Source: Tritrichomonas musculus (taxonomy: Eukaryota > Parabasalia > Tritrichomonadida > Tritrichomonadidae). Taken from it: a stretch of DNA of 64,000 bases. Shown piece by piece: positions 45,701-60,700 of the stretch. The position numbers were made by a program, and so were the translations under genes. The notes below the pieces were generated by a model. The model worked only from the letters and a program-made list of their open reading frames with translations, did no database searches and was not told where the DNA came from. How positions within the stretch are numbered: the stretch's first letter is position 1; each line of letters starts with the position of its first letter. Location of the stretch: contig JAPFFF010000031.1 in the NCBI GenBank assembly GCA_039105265.1, positions 1,674,001 to 1,738,000 on the forward strand. The letters run 5' to 3'.

Positions 45701-48700
45701 AAGAATTTATTTTACAGATGGTTATACTTTACTTATATTTGAAGATGCAGGATTCGAAAGACAAACGTACGGAACGGAATACATGAGCACGGAAACGAAT
45801 ACAGAAACGAACACAGAAGAATATCTCGAAATTATGTTATATAAACAGTTCTATTTTGATTTTAAATATTATTCAGTAATCAGAATTAAAGAAAGGAATA
45901 CATGAGCACGGAAACGAATACAGACGGGAACACGGAAGACCTTAAAGAATTTATTTTACAGATGGTTATACTTTACTTATATTTGAAGATGCAGGATTCG
46001 AAAGACAAACGTACAGAACGGAATACATGAGCACGGAAACGAATACAGAAACGAACACAGAAGAATATCTCGAAATTATGTTATATAAACAGTTCTATTT
46101 TGATTTTAAATATTATTCAGTAATCAGAATTAAAGAAAGGAATACATGATCACGGAAACGAATACAGACGGGAACACGGAAGACCTTAAAGAATTTATTT
46201 TACAGATGGTTATACTTTACTTATATTTGAAGATGCAGGATTCGAAAGACAAACGTACAGAACGGAATACATGATCACGGAAACGAATACAGACGGGAAC
46301 ACGGAAGACCTTAAAGAATTTATTTTACAGATGGTTATACTTTACTTATATTTGAAGATGCAGGATTCGAAAGACAAACGTACGGAACGGAATACATGAT
46401 CACGGAAACGAATACAGACGGGAACACGGAAGACCTTAAAGAAATTATTTTACAGATGGTTATACTTTACTTATATTTGAAGATGCAGGATTCGAAAGAC
46501 AAACGTACAGAACGGAATACATGATCACGGAAACGAATACAGACGGGAACACGGAAGACCTTAAAGAATTTATTTTACAGATGGTTATACTTTACTTATA
46601 TTTGAAGATGCAGGATTCGAAAGACAAACGTACAGAACGGAATACATGATCACGGAAACGAATACAGAAACGAACACAGAAGAATATCTCGAAATTATGT
46701 TATATAAACAGTTCTATTTTGATTTTAAATATTATTCAGTAATCAGAATTAAAGAAAGGAATACATGAGCACGGAAACGAATACAGACGGGAACACGGAA
46801 GACCTTAAAGAATTTATTTTACAGATGGTTATACTTTACTTATATTTGAAGATGCAGGATTCGAAAGACAAACGTACAGAACGGAATACATGATCACGGA
46901 AACGAATACAGACGGGAACACGGAAGACCTTAAAGAATTTATTTTACAGATGGTTATACTTTACTTATATTTGAAGATGCAGGATTCGAAAGACAAACGT
47001 ACAGAACGGAATACATGATCACGGAAACGAATACAGACGGGAACACGGAAGACCTTAAAGAATTTATTTTACAGATGGTTATACTTTACTTATATTTGAA
47101 GATGCAGGATTCGAAAGACAAACGTACAGAACGGAATACATGATCACGGAAACGAATACAGACGGGAACACGGAAGAATATCTCGAAATTATGTTATATA
47201 AACAGTTCTATTTTGATTTTAAATATTATTCAGTAATCAGAATTAAAGAAAGGAATACATGATCACGGAAACGAATACAGACGGGAACACGGAAGACCTT
47301 AAAGAATTTATTTTACAGATGGTTATACTTTACTTATATTTGAAGATGCAGGATTCGAAAGACAAACGTACGGAACGGAATACATGATCACGGAAACGAA
47401 TACAGACGGGAACACGGAAGACCTTAAAGAATTTATTTTACAGATGGTTATACTTTACTTATATTTGAAGATGCAGGATTCGAAAGACAAACGTACAGAA
47501 CGGAATACATGATCACGGAAACGAATACAGACGGGAACACGGAAGACCTTAAAGAATTTATTTTACAGATGGTTATACTTTACTTATATTTGAAGATGCA
47601 GGATTCGAAAGACAAACGTACAGAACGGAATACATGATCACGGAAACGAATACAGACGGGAACACGGAAGAATATCTCGAAATTATGTTATATAAACAGT
47701 TCTATTTTGATTTTAAATATTATTCAGTAATCAGAATTAAAGAAAGGAATACATGATCACGGAAACGAATACAGACGGGAACACGGAAGACCTTAAAGAA
47801 TTTATTTTACAGATGGTTATACTTTACTTATATTTGAAGATGCAGGATTCGAAAGACAAACGTACAGAACGGAATACATGAGCACGGAAACGAATACAGA
47901 AACGAACACAGAAGAATATCTCGAAATTATGTTATATAAACAGTTCTATTTTGATTTTAAATATTATTCAGTAATCAGAATTAAAGAAAGGAATACATGA
48001 GCACGGAAACGAATACAGACGGGAACACGGAAGACCTTAAAGAATTTATTTTACAGATGGTTATACTTTACTTATATTTGAAGATGCAGGATTCGAAAGA
48101 CAAACGTACGGAACGGAATACATGAGCACGGAAACGAATACAGAAACGAACACAGAAGAATATCTCGAAATTATGTTATATAAACAGTTCTATTTTGATT
48201 TTAAATATTATTCAGTAATCAGAATTAAAGAAAGGAATACATGAGCACGGAAACGAATACAGACGGGAACACGGAAGACCTTAAAGAATTTATTTTACAG
48301 ATGGTTATACTTTACTTATATTTGAAGATGCAGGATTCGAAAGACAAACGTACGGAACGGAATACATGATCACGGAAACGAATACAGACGGGAACACGGA
48401 AGACCTTAAAGAATTTATTTTACAGATGGTTATACTTTACTTATATTTGAAGATGCAGGATTCGAAAGACAAACGTACAGAACGGAATACATGATCACGG
48501 AAACGAATACAGACGGGAACACGGAAGACCTTAAAGAATTTATTTTACAGATGGTTATACTTTACTTATATTTGAAGATGCAGGATTCGAAAGACAAACG
48601 TACAGAACGGAATACATGAGCACGGAAACGAATACAGAAACGAACCCGGAAGAATATCTCGAAATTATGTTATATAAACAGTTCTATTTTGATTTTAAAT

Positions 48701-51700
48701 ATTATTCAGTAATCAGAATTAAAGAAAGGAATACATGATCACGGAAACGAATACAGACGGGAACACGGAAGACCTTAAAGAATTTTTTTTACAGATGGTT
48801 ATACTTTACTTATATTTGAAGATGCAGGATTCGAAAGACAAACGTACAGAACGGAATACATGATCACGGAAACGAATACAGACGGGAACACGGAAGAATA
48901 TCTCGAAATTATGTTATATAAACAGTTCTATTTTGATTTTAAATATTATTCAGTAATCAGAATTAAAGAAAGGAATACATGAGCACGGAAACGAATACAG
49001 ACGGGAACACGGAAGACCTTAAAGAAATTATTTTACAGATGGTTATACTTTACTTATATTTGAAGATGCAGGATTCGAAAGACAAACGTACAGAACGGAA
49101 TACATGATCACGGAAACGAATACAGACGGGAACACGGAAGACCTTAAAGAATTTATTTTACAGATGGTTATACTTTACTTATATTTGAAGATGCAGGATT
49201 CGAAAGACAAACGTACAGAACGGAATACATGATCACGGAAACGAATACAGAAACGAACACAGAAGAATATCTCGAAATTATGTTATATAAACAGTTCTAT
49301 TTTGATTTTAAATATTATTCAGTAATCAGAATTAAAGAAAGGAATACATGATCACGGAAACGAATACAGACGGGAACACGGAAGACCTTAAAGAATTTAT
49401 TTTACAGATGGTTATACTTTACTTATATTTGAAGATGCAGGATTCGAAAGACAAACGTACAGAACGGAATACATGATCACGGAAACGAATACAGACGGGA
49501 ACACGGAAGACCTTAAAGAATTTATTTTACAGATGGTTATACTTTACTTATATTTGAAGATGCAGGATTCGAAAGACAAACGTACAGAACGGAATACATG
49601 ATCACGGAAACGAATACAGACGGGAACACGGAAGAATATCTCGAAATTATGTTATATAAACAGTTCTATTTTGATTTTAAATATTATTCAGTAATCAGAA
49701 TTAAAGAAAGGAATACATGATCACGGAAACGAATACAGACGGGAACACGGAAGACCTTAAAGAATTTATTTTACAGATGGTTATACTTTACTTATATTTG
49801 AAGATGCAGGATTCGAAAGACAAACGTACAGAACGGAATACATGAGCACGGAAACGAATACAGACGGGAACACGGAAGACCTTAAAGAATTTATTTTACA
49901 GATGGTTATACTTTACTTATATTTGAAGATGCAGGATTCGAAAGACAAACGTACAGAACGGAATACATGATCACGGAAACGAATACAGACGGGAACACGG
50001 AAGACCTTAAAGAATTTATTTTACAGATGGTTATACTTTACTTATATTTGAAGATGCAGGATTCGAAAGACAAACGTACGGAACGGAATACATGATCACG
50101 GAAACGAATACAGACGGGAACACGGAAGACCTTAAAGAATTTATTTTACAGATGGTTATACTTTACTTATATTTGAAGATGCAGGATTCGAAAGACAAAC
50201 GTACAGAACGGAATACATGAGCACGGAAACGAATACAGACGGGAACACGGAAGACCTTAAAGAATTTATTTTACAGATGGTTATACTTTACTTATATTTG
50301 AAGATGCAGGATTCGAAAGACAAACGTACAGAACGGAATACATGATCACGGAAACGAATACAGACGGGAACACGGAAGACCTTAAAGAATTTATTTTACA
50401 GATGGTTATACTTTACTTATATTTGAAGATGCAGGATTCGAAAGACAAACGTACAGAACGGAATACATGATCACGGAAACGAATACAGACGGGAACACGG
50501 AAGACCTTAAAGAATTTATTTTACAGATGGTTATACTTTACTTATATTTGAAGATGCAGGATTCGAAAGACAAACGTACAGAACGGAATACATGAGCACG
50601 GAAACGAATACAGACGGGAACACGGAAGAATATCTCGAAATTATGTTATATAAACAGTTCTATTTTGATTTTAAATATTATTCAGTAATCAGAATTAAAG
50701 AAAGGAATACATGATCACGGAAACGAATACAGACGGGAACACGGAAGACCTTAAAGAATTTATTTTACAGATGGTTATACTTTACTTATATTTGAAGATG
50801 CAGGATTCGAAAGACAAACGTACGGAACGGAATACATGATCACGGAAACGAATACAGACGGGAACACGGAAGACCTTAAAGAATTTATTTTACAGATGGT
50901 TATACTTTACTTATATTTGAAGATGCAGGATTCGAAAGACAAACGTACAGAACGGAATACATGAGCACGGAAACGAATACAGACGGGAACACGGAAGACC
51001 TTAAAGAATTTATTTTACAGATGGTTATACTTTACTTATATTTGAAGATGCAGGATTCGAAAGACAAACGTACAGAACGGAATACATGATCACGGAAACG
51101 AATACAGACGGGAACACGGAAGACCTTAAAGAATTTATTTTACAGATGGTTATACTTTACTTATATTTGAAGATGCAGGATTCGAAAGACAAACGTACAG
51201 AACGGAATACATGATCACGGAAACGAATACAGACGGGAACACGGAAGACCTTAAAGAATTTATTTTACAGATGGTTATACTTTACTTATATTTGAAGATG
51301 CAGGATTCGAAAGACAAACGTACAGAACGGAATACATGATCACGGAAACGAATACAGACGGGAACACGGAAGAATATCTCGAAATTATGTTATATAAACA
51401 GTTCTATTTTGATTTTAAATATTATTCAGTAATCAGAATTAAAGAAAGGAATACATGATCACGGAAACGAATACAGACGGGAACACGGAAGACCTTAAAG
51501 AATTTATTTTACAGATGGTTATACTTTACTTATATTTGAAGATGCAGGATTCGAAAGACAAACGTACAGAACGGAATACATGATCACGGAAACGAATACA
51601 GAAACGAACACAGAAGAATATCTCGAAATTATGTTATATAAACAGTTCTATTTTGATTTTAAATATTATTCAGTAATCAGAATTAAAGAAAGGAATACAT

Positions 51701-54700
51701 GAGCACGGAAACGAATACAGACGGGAACACGGAAGACCTTAAAGAATTTATTTTACAGATGGTTATACTTTACTTATATTTGAAGATGCAGGATTCGAAA
51801 GACAAACGTACGGAACGGAATACATGATCACGGAAACGAATACAGAAACGAACACAGAAGAATATCTCGAAATTATGTTATATAAACAGTTCTATTTTGA
51901 TTTTAAATATTATTCAGTAATCAGAATTAAAGAAAGGAATACATGATCACGGAAACGAATACAGACGGGAACACGGAAGACCTTAAAGAATTTATTTTAC
52001 AGATGGTTATACTTTACTTATATTTGAAGATGCAGGATTCGAAAGACAAACGTACGGAACGGAATACATGATCACGGAAACGAATACAGAAACGAACACA
52101 GAAGAATATCTCGAAATTATGTTATATAAACAGTTCTATTTTGATTTTAAATATTATTCAGTAATCAGAATTAAAGAAAGGAATACATGATCACGGAAAC
52201 GAATACAGACGGGAACACGGAAGACCTTAAAGAATTTTTTTTACAGATGGTTATACTTTACTTATATTTGAAGATGCAGGATTCGAAAGACAAACGTACA
52301 GAACGGAATACATGAGCACGGAAACGAATACAGAAACGAACACAGAAGAATATCTCGAAATTATGTTATATAAACAGTTCTATTTTGATTTTAAATATTA
52401 TTCAGTAATCAGAATTAAAGAAAGGAATACATGATCACGGAAACGAATACAGACGGGAACACGGAAGACCTTAAAGAATTTATTTTACAGATGGTTATAC
52501 TTTACTTATATTTGAAGATGCAGGATTCGAAAGACAAACGTACAGAACGGAATACATGATCACGGAAACGAATACAGACGGGAACACGGAAGACCTTAAA
52601 GAATTTATTTTACAGATGGTTATACTTTACTTATATTTGAAGATGCAGGATTCGAAAGACAAACGTACAGAACGGAATACATGAGCACGGAAACGAATAC
52701 AGACGGGAACACGGAAGACCTTAAAGAATTTATTTTACAGATGGTTATACTTTACTTATATTTGAAGATGCAGGATTCGAAAGACAAACGTACAGAACGG
52801 AATACATGAGCACGGAAACGAATACAGACGGGAACACGGAAGACCTTAAAGAATTTATTTTACAGATGGTTATACTTTACTTATATTTGAAGATGCAGGA
52901 TTCGAAAGACAAACGTACAGAACGGAATACATGAGCACGGAAACGAATACAGAAACGAACACAGAAGAATATCTCGAAATTATGTTATATAAACAGTTCT
53001 ATTTTGATTTTAAATATTATTCAGTAATCAGAATTAAAGAAAGGAATACATGATCACGGAAACGAATACAGACGGGAACACGGAAGACCTTAAAGAATTT
53101 ATTTTACAGATGGTTATACTTTACTTATATTTGAAGATGCAGGATTCGAAAGACAAACGTACAGAACGGAATACATGATCACGGAAACGAATACAGACGG
53201 GAACACGGAAGACCTTAAAGAATTTATTTTACAGATGGTTATACTTTACTTATATTTGAAGATGCAGGATTCGAAAGACAAACGTACAGAACGGAATACA
53301 TGAGCACGGAAACGAATACAGACGGGAACACGGAAGAATATCTCGAAATTATGTTATATAAACAGTTCTATTTTGATTTTAAATATTATTCAGTAATCAG
53401 AATTAAAGAAAGGAATACATGATCACGGAAACGAATACAGACGGGAACACGGAAGACCTTAAAGAATTTTTTTTACAGATGGTTATACTTTACTTATATT
53501 TGAAGATGCAGGATTCGAAAGACAAACGTACAGAACGGAATACATGAGCACGGAAACGAATACAGACGGGAACACGGAAGACCTTAAAGAATTTATTTTA
53601 CAGATGGTTATACTTTACTTATATTTGAAGATGCAGGATTCGAAAGACAAACGTACAGAACGGAATACATGATCACGGAAACGAATACAGACGGGAACAC
53701 GGAAGACCTTAAAGAATTTATTTTACAGATGGTTATACTTTACTTATATTTGAAGATGCAGGATTCGAAAGACAAACGTACGGAACGGAATACATGATCA
53801 CGGAAACGAATACAGACGGGAACACGGAAGACCTTAAAGAATTTATTTTACAGATGGTTATACTTTACTTATATTTGAAGATGCAGGATTCGAAAGACAA
53901 ACGTACAGAACGGAATACATGAGCACGGAAACGAATACAGACGGGAACACGGAAGACCTTAAAGAATTTATTTTACAGATGGTTATACTTTACTTATATT
54001 TGAAGATGCAGGATTCGAAAGACAAACGTACAGAACGGAATACATGATCACGGAAACGAATACAGACGGGAACACGGAAGACCTTAAAGAATTTATTTTA
54101 CAGATGGTTATACTTTACTTATATTTGAAGATGCAGGATTCGAAAGACAAACGTACAGAACGGAATACATGAGCACGGAAACGAATACAGACGGGAACAC
54201 GGAAGACCTTAAAGAATTTATTTTACAGATGGTTATACTTTACTTATATTTGAAGATGCAGGATTCGAAAGACAAACGTACAGAACGGAATACATGATCA
54301 CGGAAACGAATACAGACGGGAACACGGAAGAATATCTCGAAATTATGTTATATAAACAGTTCTATTTTGATTTTAAATATTATTCAGTAATCAGAATTAA
54401 AGAAAGGAATACATGATCACGGAAACGAATACAGACGGGAACACGGAAGACCTTAAAGAATTTATTTTACAGATGGTTATACTTTACTTATATTTGAAGA
54501 TGCAGGATTCGAAAGACAAACGTACGGAACGGAATACATGATCACGGAAACGAATACAGACGGGAACACGGAAGACCTTAAAGAATTTATTTTACAGATG
54601 GTTATACTTTACTTATATTTGAAGATGCAGGATTCGAAAGACAAACGTACAGAACGGAATACATGATCACGGAAACGAATACAGACGGGAACACGGAAGA

Positions 54701-57700
54701 CCTTAAAGAATTTATTTTACAGATGGTTATACTTTACTTATATTTGAAGATGCAGGATTCGAAAGACAAACGTACAGAACGGAATACATGATCACGGAAA
54801 CGAATACAGACGGGAACACGGAAGAATATCTCGAAATTATGTTATATAAACAGTTCTATTTTGATTTTAAATATTATTCAGTAATCAGAATTAAAGAAAG
54901 GAATACATGATCACGGAAACGAATACAGACGGGAACACGGAAGACCTTAAAGAATTTATTTTACAGATGGTTATACTTTACTTATATTTGAAGATGCAGG
55001 ATTCGAAAGACAAACGTACAGAACGGAATACATGATCACGGAAACGAATACAGAAACGAACACAGAAGAATATCTCGAAATTATGTTATATAAACAGTTC
55101 TATTTTGATTTTAAATATTATTCAGTAATCAGAATTAAAGAAAGGAATACATGATCACGGAAACGAATACAGACGGGAACACGGAAGACCTTAAAGAATT
55201 TATTTTACAGATGGTTATACTTTACTTATATTTGAAGATGCAGGATTCGAAAGACAAACGTACAGAACGGAATACATGAGCACGGAAACGAATACAGAAA
55301 CGAACACAGAAGAATATCTCGAAATTATGTTATATAAACAGTTCTATTTTGATTTTAAATATTATTCAGTAATCAGAATTAAAGAAAGGAATACATGAGC
55401 ACGGAAACGAATACAGACGGGAACACGGAAGACCTTAAAGAATTTATTTTACAGATGGTTATACTTTACTTATATTTGAAGATGCAGGATTCGAAAGACA
55501 AACGTACAGAACGGAATACATGATCACGGAAACGAATACAGACGGGAACACGGAAGACCTTAAAGAATTTATTTTACAGATGGTTATACTTTACTTATAT
55601 TTGAAGATGCAGGATTCGAAAGACAAACGTACAGAACGGAATACATGAGCACGGAAACGAATACAGAAACGAACCCGGAAGAATATCTCGAAATTATGTT
55701 ATATAAACAGTTCTATTTTGATTTTAAATATTATTCAGTAATCAGAATTAAAGAAAGGAATACATGATCACGGAAACGAATACAGACGGGAACACGGAAG
55801 ACCTTAAAGAATTTATTTTACAGATGGTTATACTTTACTTATATTTGAAGATGCAGGATTCGAAAGACAAACGTACGGAACGGAATACATGATCACGGAA
55901 ACGAATACAGACGGGAACACGGAAGACCTTAAAGAATTTATTTTACAGATGGTTATACTTTACTTATATTTGAAGATGCAGGATTCGAAAGACAAACGTA
56001 CGGAACGGAATACATGAGCACGGAAACGAATACAGAAACGAACACGGAAGAATATCTCGAAATTATGTTATATAAACAGTTCTATTTTGATTTTAAATAT
56101 TATTCAGTAATCAGAATTAAAGAAAGGAATACATGATCACGGAAACGAATACAGACGGGAACACGGAAGACCTTAAAGAATTTATTTTACAGATGGTTAT
56201 ACTTTACTTATATTTGAAGATGCAGGATTCGAAAGACAAACGTACAGAACGGAATACATGAGCACGGAAACGAATACAGAAACGAACACAGAAGAATATC
56301 TCGAAATTATGTTATATAAACAGTTCTATTTTGATTTTAAATATTATTCAGTAATCAGAATTAAAGAAAGGAATACATGAGCACGGAAACGAATACAGAC
56401 GGGAACACGGAAGACCTTAAAGAATTTATTTTACAGATGGTTATACTTTACTTATATTTGAAGATGCAGGATTCGAAAGACAAACGTACAGAACGGAATA
56501 CATGAGCACGGAAACGAATACAGAAACGAACACAGAAGAATATCTCGAAATTATGTTATATAAACAGTTCTATTTTGATTTTAAATATTATTCAGTAATC
56601 AGAATTAAAGAAAGGAATACATGATCACGGAAACGAATACAGACGGGAACACGGAAGACCTTAAAGAATTTATTTTACAGATGGTTATACTTTACTTATA
56701 TTTGAAGATGCAGGATTCGAAAGACAAACGTACAGAACGGAATACATGATCACGGAAACGAATACAGACGGGAACACGGAAGAATATCTCGAAATTATGT
56801 TATATAAACAGTTCTATTTTGATTTTAAATATTATTCAGTAATCAGAATTAAAGAAAGGAATACATGATCACGGAAACGAATACAGACGGGAACACGGAA
56901 GACCTTAAAGAATTTATTTTACAGATGGTTATACTTTACTTATATTTGAAGATGCAGGATTCGAAAGACAAACGTACGGAACGGAATACATGATCACGGA
57001 AACGAATACAGACGGGAACACGGAAGACCTTAAAGAATTTATTTTACAGATGGTTATACTTTACTTATATTTGAAGATGCAGGATTCGAAAGACAAACGT
57101 ACAGAACGGAATACATGATCACGGAAACGAATACAGACGGGAACACGGAAGACCTTAAAGAATTTATTTTACAGATGGTTATACTTTACTTATATTTGAA
57201 GATGCAGGATTCGAAAGACAAACGTACAGAACGGAATACATGATCACGGAAACGAATACAGACGGGAACACGGAAGACCTTAAAGAATTTATTTTACAGA
57301 TGGTTATACTTTACTTATATTTGAAGATGCAGGATTCGAAAGACAAACGTACAGAACGGAATACATGATCACGGAAACGAATACAGACGGGAACACGGAA
57401 GAATATCTCGAAATTATGTTATATAAACAGTTCTATTTTGATTTTAAATATTATTCAGTAATCAGAATTAAAGAAAGGAATACATGATCACGGAAACGAA
57501 TACAGACGGGAACACGGAAGACCTTAAAGAATTTATTTTACAGATGGTTATACTTTACTTATATTTGAAGATGCAGGATTCGAAAGACAAACGTACGGAA
57601 CGGAATACATGATCACGGAAACGAATACAGACGGGAACACGGAAGACCTTAAAGAATTTATTTTACAGATGGTTATACTTTACTTATATTTGAAGATGCA

Positions 57701-60700
57701 GGATTCGAAAGACAAACGTACAGAACGGAATACATGATCACGGAAACGAATACAGACGGGAACACGGAAGACCTTAAAGAATTTATTTTACAGATGGTTA
57801 TACTTTACTTATATTTGAAGATGCAGGATTCGAAAGACAAACGTACAGAACGGAATACATGATCACGGAAACGAATACAGACGGGAACACGGAAGAATAT
57901 CTCGAAATTATGTTATATAAACAGTTCTATTTTGATTTTAAATATTATTCAGTAATCAGAATTAAAGAAAGGAATACATGATCACGGAAACGAATACAGA
58001 CGGGAACACGGAAGACCTTAAAGAATTTATTTTACAGATGGTTATACTTTACTTATATTTGAAGATGCAGGATTCGAAAGACAAACGTACAGAACGGAAT
58101 ACATGAGCACGGAAACGAATACAGAAACGAACACAGAAGAATATCTCGAAATTATGTTATATAAACAGTTCTATTTTGATTTTAAATATTATTCAGTAAT
58201 CAGAATTAAAGAAAGGAATACATGAGCACGGAAACGAATACAGACGGGAACACGGAAGACCTTAAAGAATTTATTTTACAGATGGTTATACTTTACTTAT
58301 ATTTGAAGATGCAGGATTCGAAAGACAAACGTACAGAACGGAATACATGAGCACGGAAACGAATACAGAAACGAACACAGAAGAATATCTCGAAATTATG
58401 TTATATAAACAGTTCTATTTTGATTTTAAATATTATTCAGTAATCAGAATTAAAGAAAGGAATACATGATCACGGAAACGAATACAGACGGGAACACGGA
58501 AGACCTTAAAGAATTTATTTTACAGATGGTTATACTTTACTTATATTTGAAGATGCAGGATTCGAAAGACAAACGTACAGAACGGAATACATGATCACGG
58601 AAACGAATACAGACGGGAACACGGAAGACCTTAAAGAATTTATTTTACAGATGGTTATACTTTACTTATATTTGAAGATGCAGGATTCGAAAGACAAACG
58701 TACGGAACGGAATACATGAACACGGAAACGAATACAGACGGGAACACGGAAGACCTTAAAGAATTTATTTTACAGATGGTTATACTTTACTTATATTTGA
58801 AGATGCAGGATTCGAAAGACAAACGTACAGAACGGAATACATGAGCACGGAAACGAATACAGAAACGAACCCGGAAGAATATCTCGAAATTATGTTATAT
58901 AAACAGTTCTATTTTGATTTTAAATATTATTCAGTAATCAGAATTAAAGAAAGGAATACATGAGCACGGAAACGAATACAGACGGGAACACGGAAGACCT
59001 TAAAGAATTTATTTTACAGATGGTTATACTTTACTTATATTTGAAGATGCAGGATTCGAAAGACAAACGTACAGAACGGAATACATGATCACGGAAACGA
59101 ATACAGAAACGAACCCGGAAGAATATCTCGAAATTATGTTATATAAACAGTTCTATTTTGATTTTAAATATTATTCAGTAATCAGAATTAAAGAAAGGAA
59201 TACATGATCACGGAAACGAATACAGACGGGAACACGGAAGACCTTAAAGAATTTATTTTACAGATGGTTATACTTTACTTATATTTGAAGATGCAGGATT
59301 CGAAAGACAAACGTACAGAACGGAATACATGATCACGGAAACGAATACAGACGGGAACACGGAAGACCTTAAAGAATTTATTTTACAGATGGTTATACTT
59401 TACTTATATTTGAAGATGCAGGATTCGAAAGACAAACGTACGGAACGGAATACATGAACACGGAAACGAATACAGACGGGAACACGGAAGACCTTAAAGA
59501 ATTTATTTTACAGATGGTTATACTTTACTTATATTTGAAGATGCAGGATTCGAAAGACAAACGTACAGAACGGAATACATGAGCACGGAAACGAATACAG
59601 AAACGAACCCGGAAGAATATCTCGAAATTATGTTATATAAACAGTTCTATTTTGATTTTAAATATTATTCAGTAATCAGAATTAAAGAAAGGAATACATG
59701 ATCACGGAAACGAATACAGACGGGAACACGGAAGACCTTAAAGAATTTATTTTACAGATGGTTATACTTTACTTATATTTGAAGATGCAGGATTCGAAAG
59801 ACAAACGTACAGAACGGAATACATGATCACGGAAACGAATACAGACGGGAACACGGAAGACCTTAAAGAAATTATTTTACAGATGGTTATACTTTACTTA
59901 TATTTGAAGATGCAGGATTCGAAAGACAAACGTACAGAACGGAATACATGATCACGGAAACGAATACAGACGGGAACACGGAAGACCTTAAAGAATTTAT
60001 TTTACAGATGGTTATACTTTACTTATATTTGAAGATGCAGGATTCGAAAGACAAACGTACGGAACGGAATACATGATCACGGAAACGAATACAGACGGGA
60101 ACACGGAAGACCTTAAAGAATTTTTTTTACAGATGGTTATACTTTACTTATATTTGAAGATGCAGGATTCGAAAGACAAACGTACAGAACGGAATACATG
60201 ATCACGGAAACGAATACAGAAACGAACCCGGAAGAATATCTCGAAATTATGTTATATAAACAGTTCTATTTTGATTTTAAATATTATTCAGTAATCAGAA
60301 TTAAAGAAAGGAATACATGATCACGGAAACGAATACAGACGGGAACACGGAAGACCTTAAAGAATTTATTTTACAGATGGTTATACTTTACTTATATTTG
60401 AAGATGCAGGATTCGAAAGACAAACGTACGGAACGGAATACATGAGCACGGAAACGAATACAGACGGGAACACGGAAGACCTTAAAGAATTTATTTTACA
60501 GATGGTTATACTTTACTTATATTTGAAGATGCAGGATTCGAAAGACAAACGTACAGAACGGAATACATGATCACGGAAACGAATACAGACGGGAACACGG
60601 AAGACCTTAAAGAATTTATTTTACAGATGGTTATACTTTACTTATATTTGAAGATGCAGGATTCGAAAGACAAACGTACGGAACGGAATACATGATCACG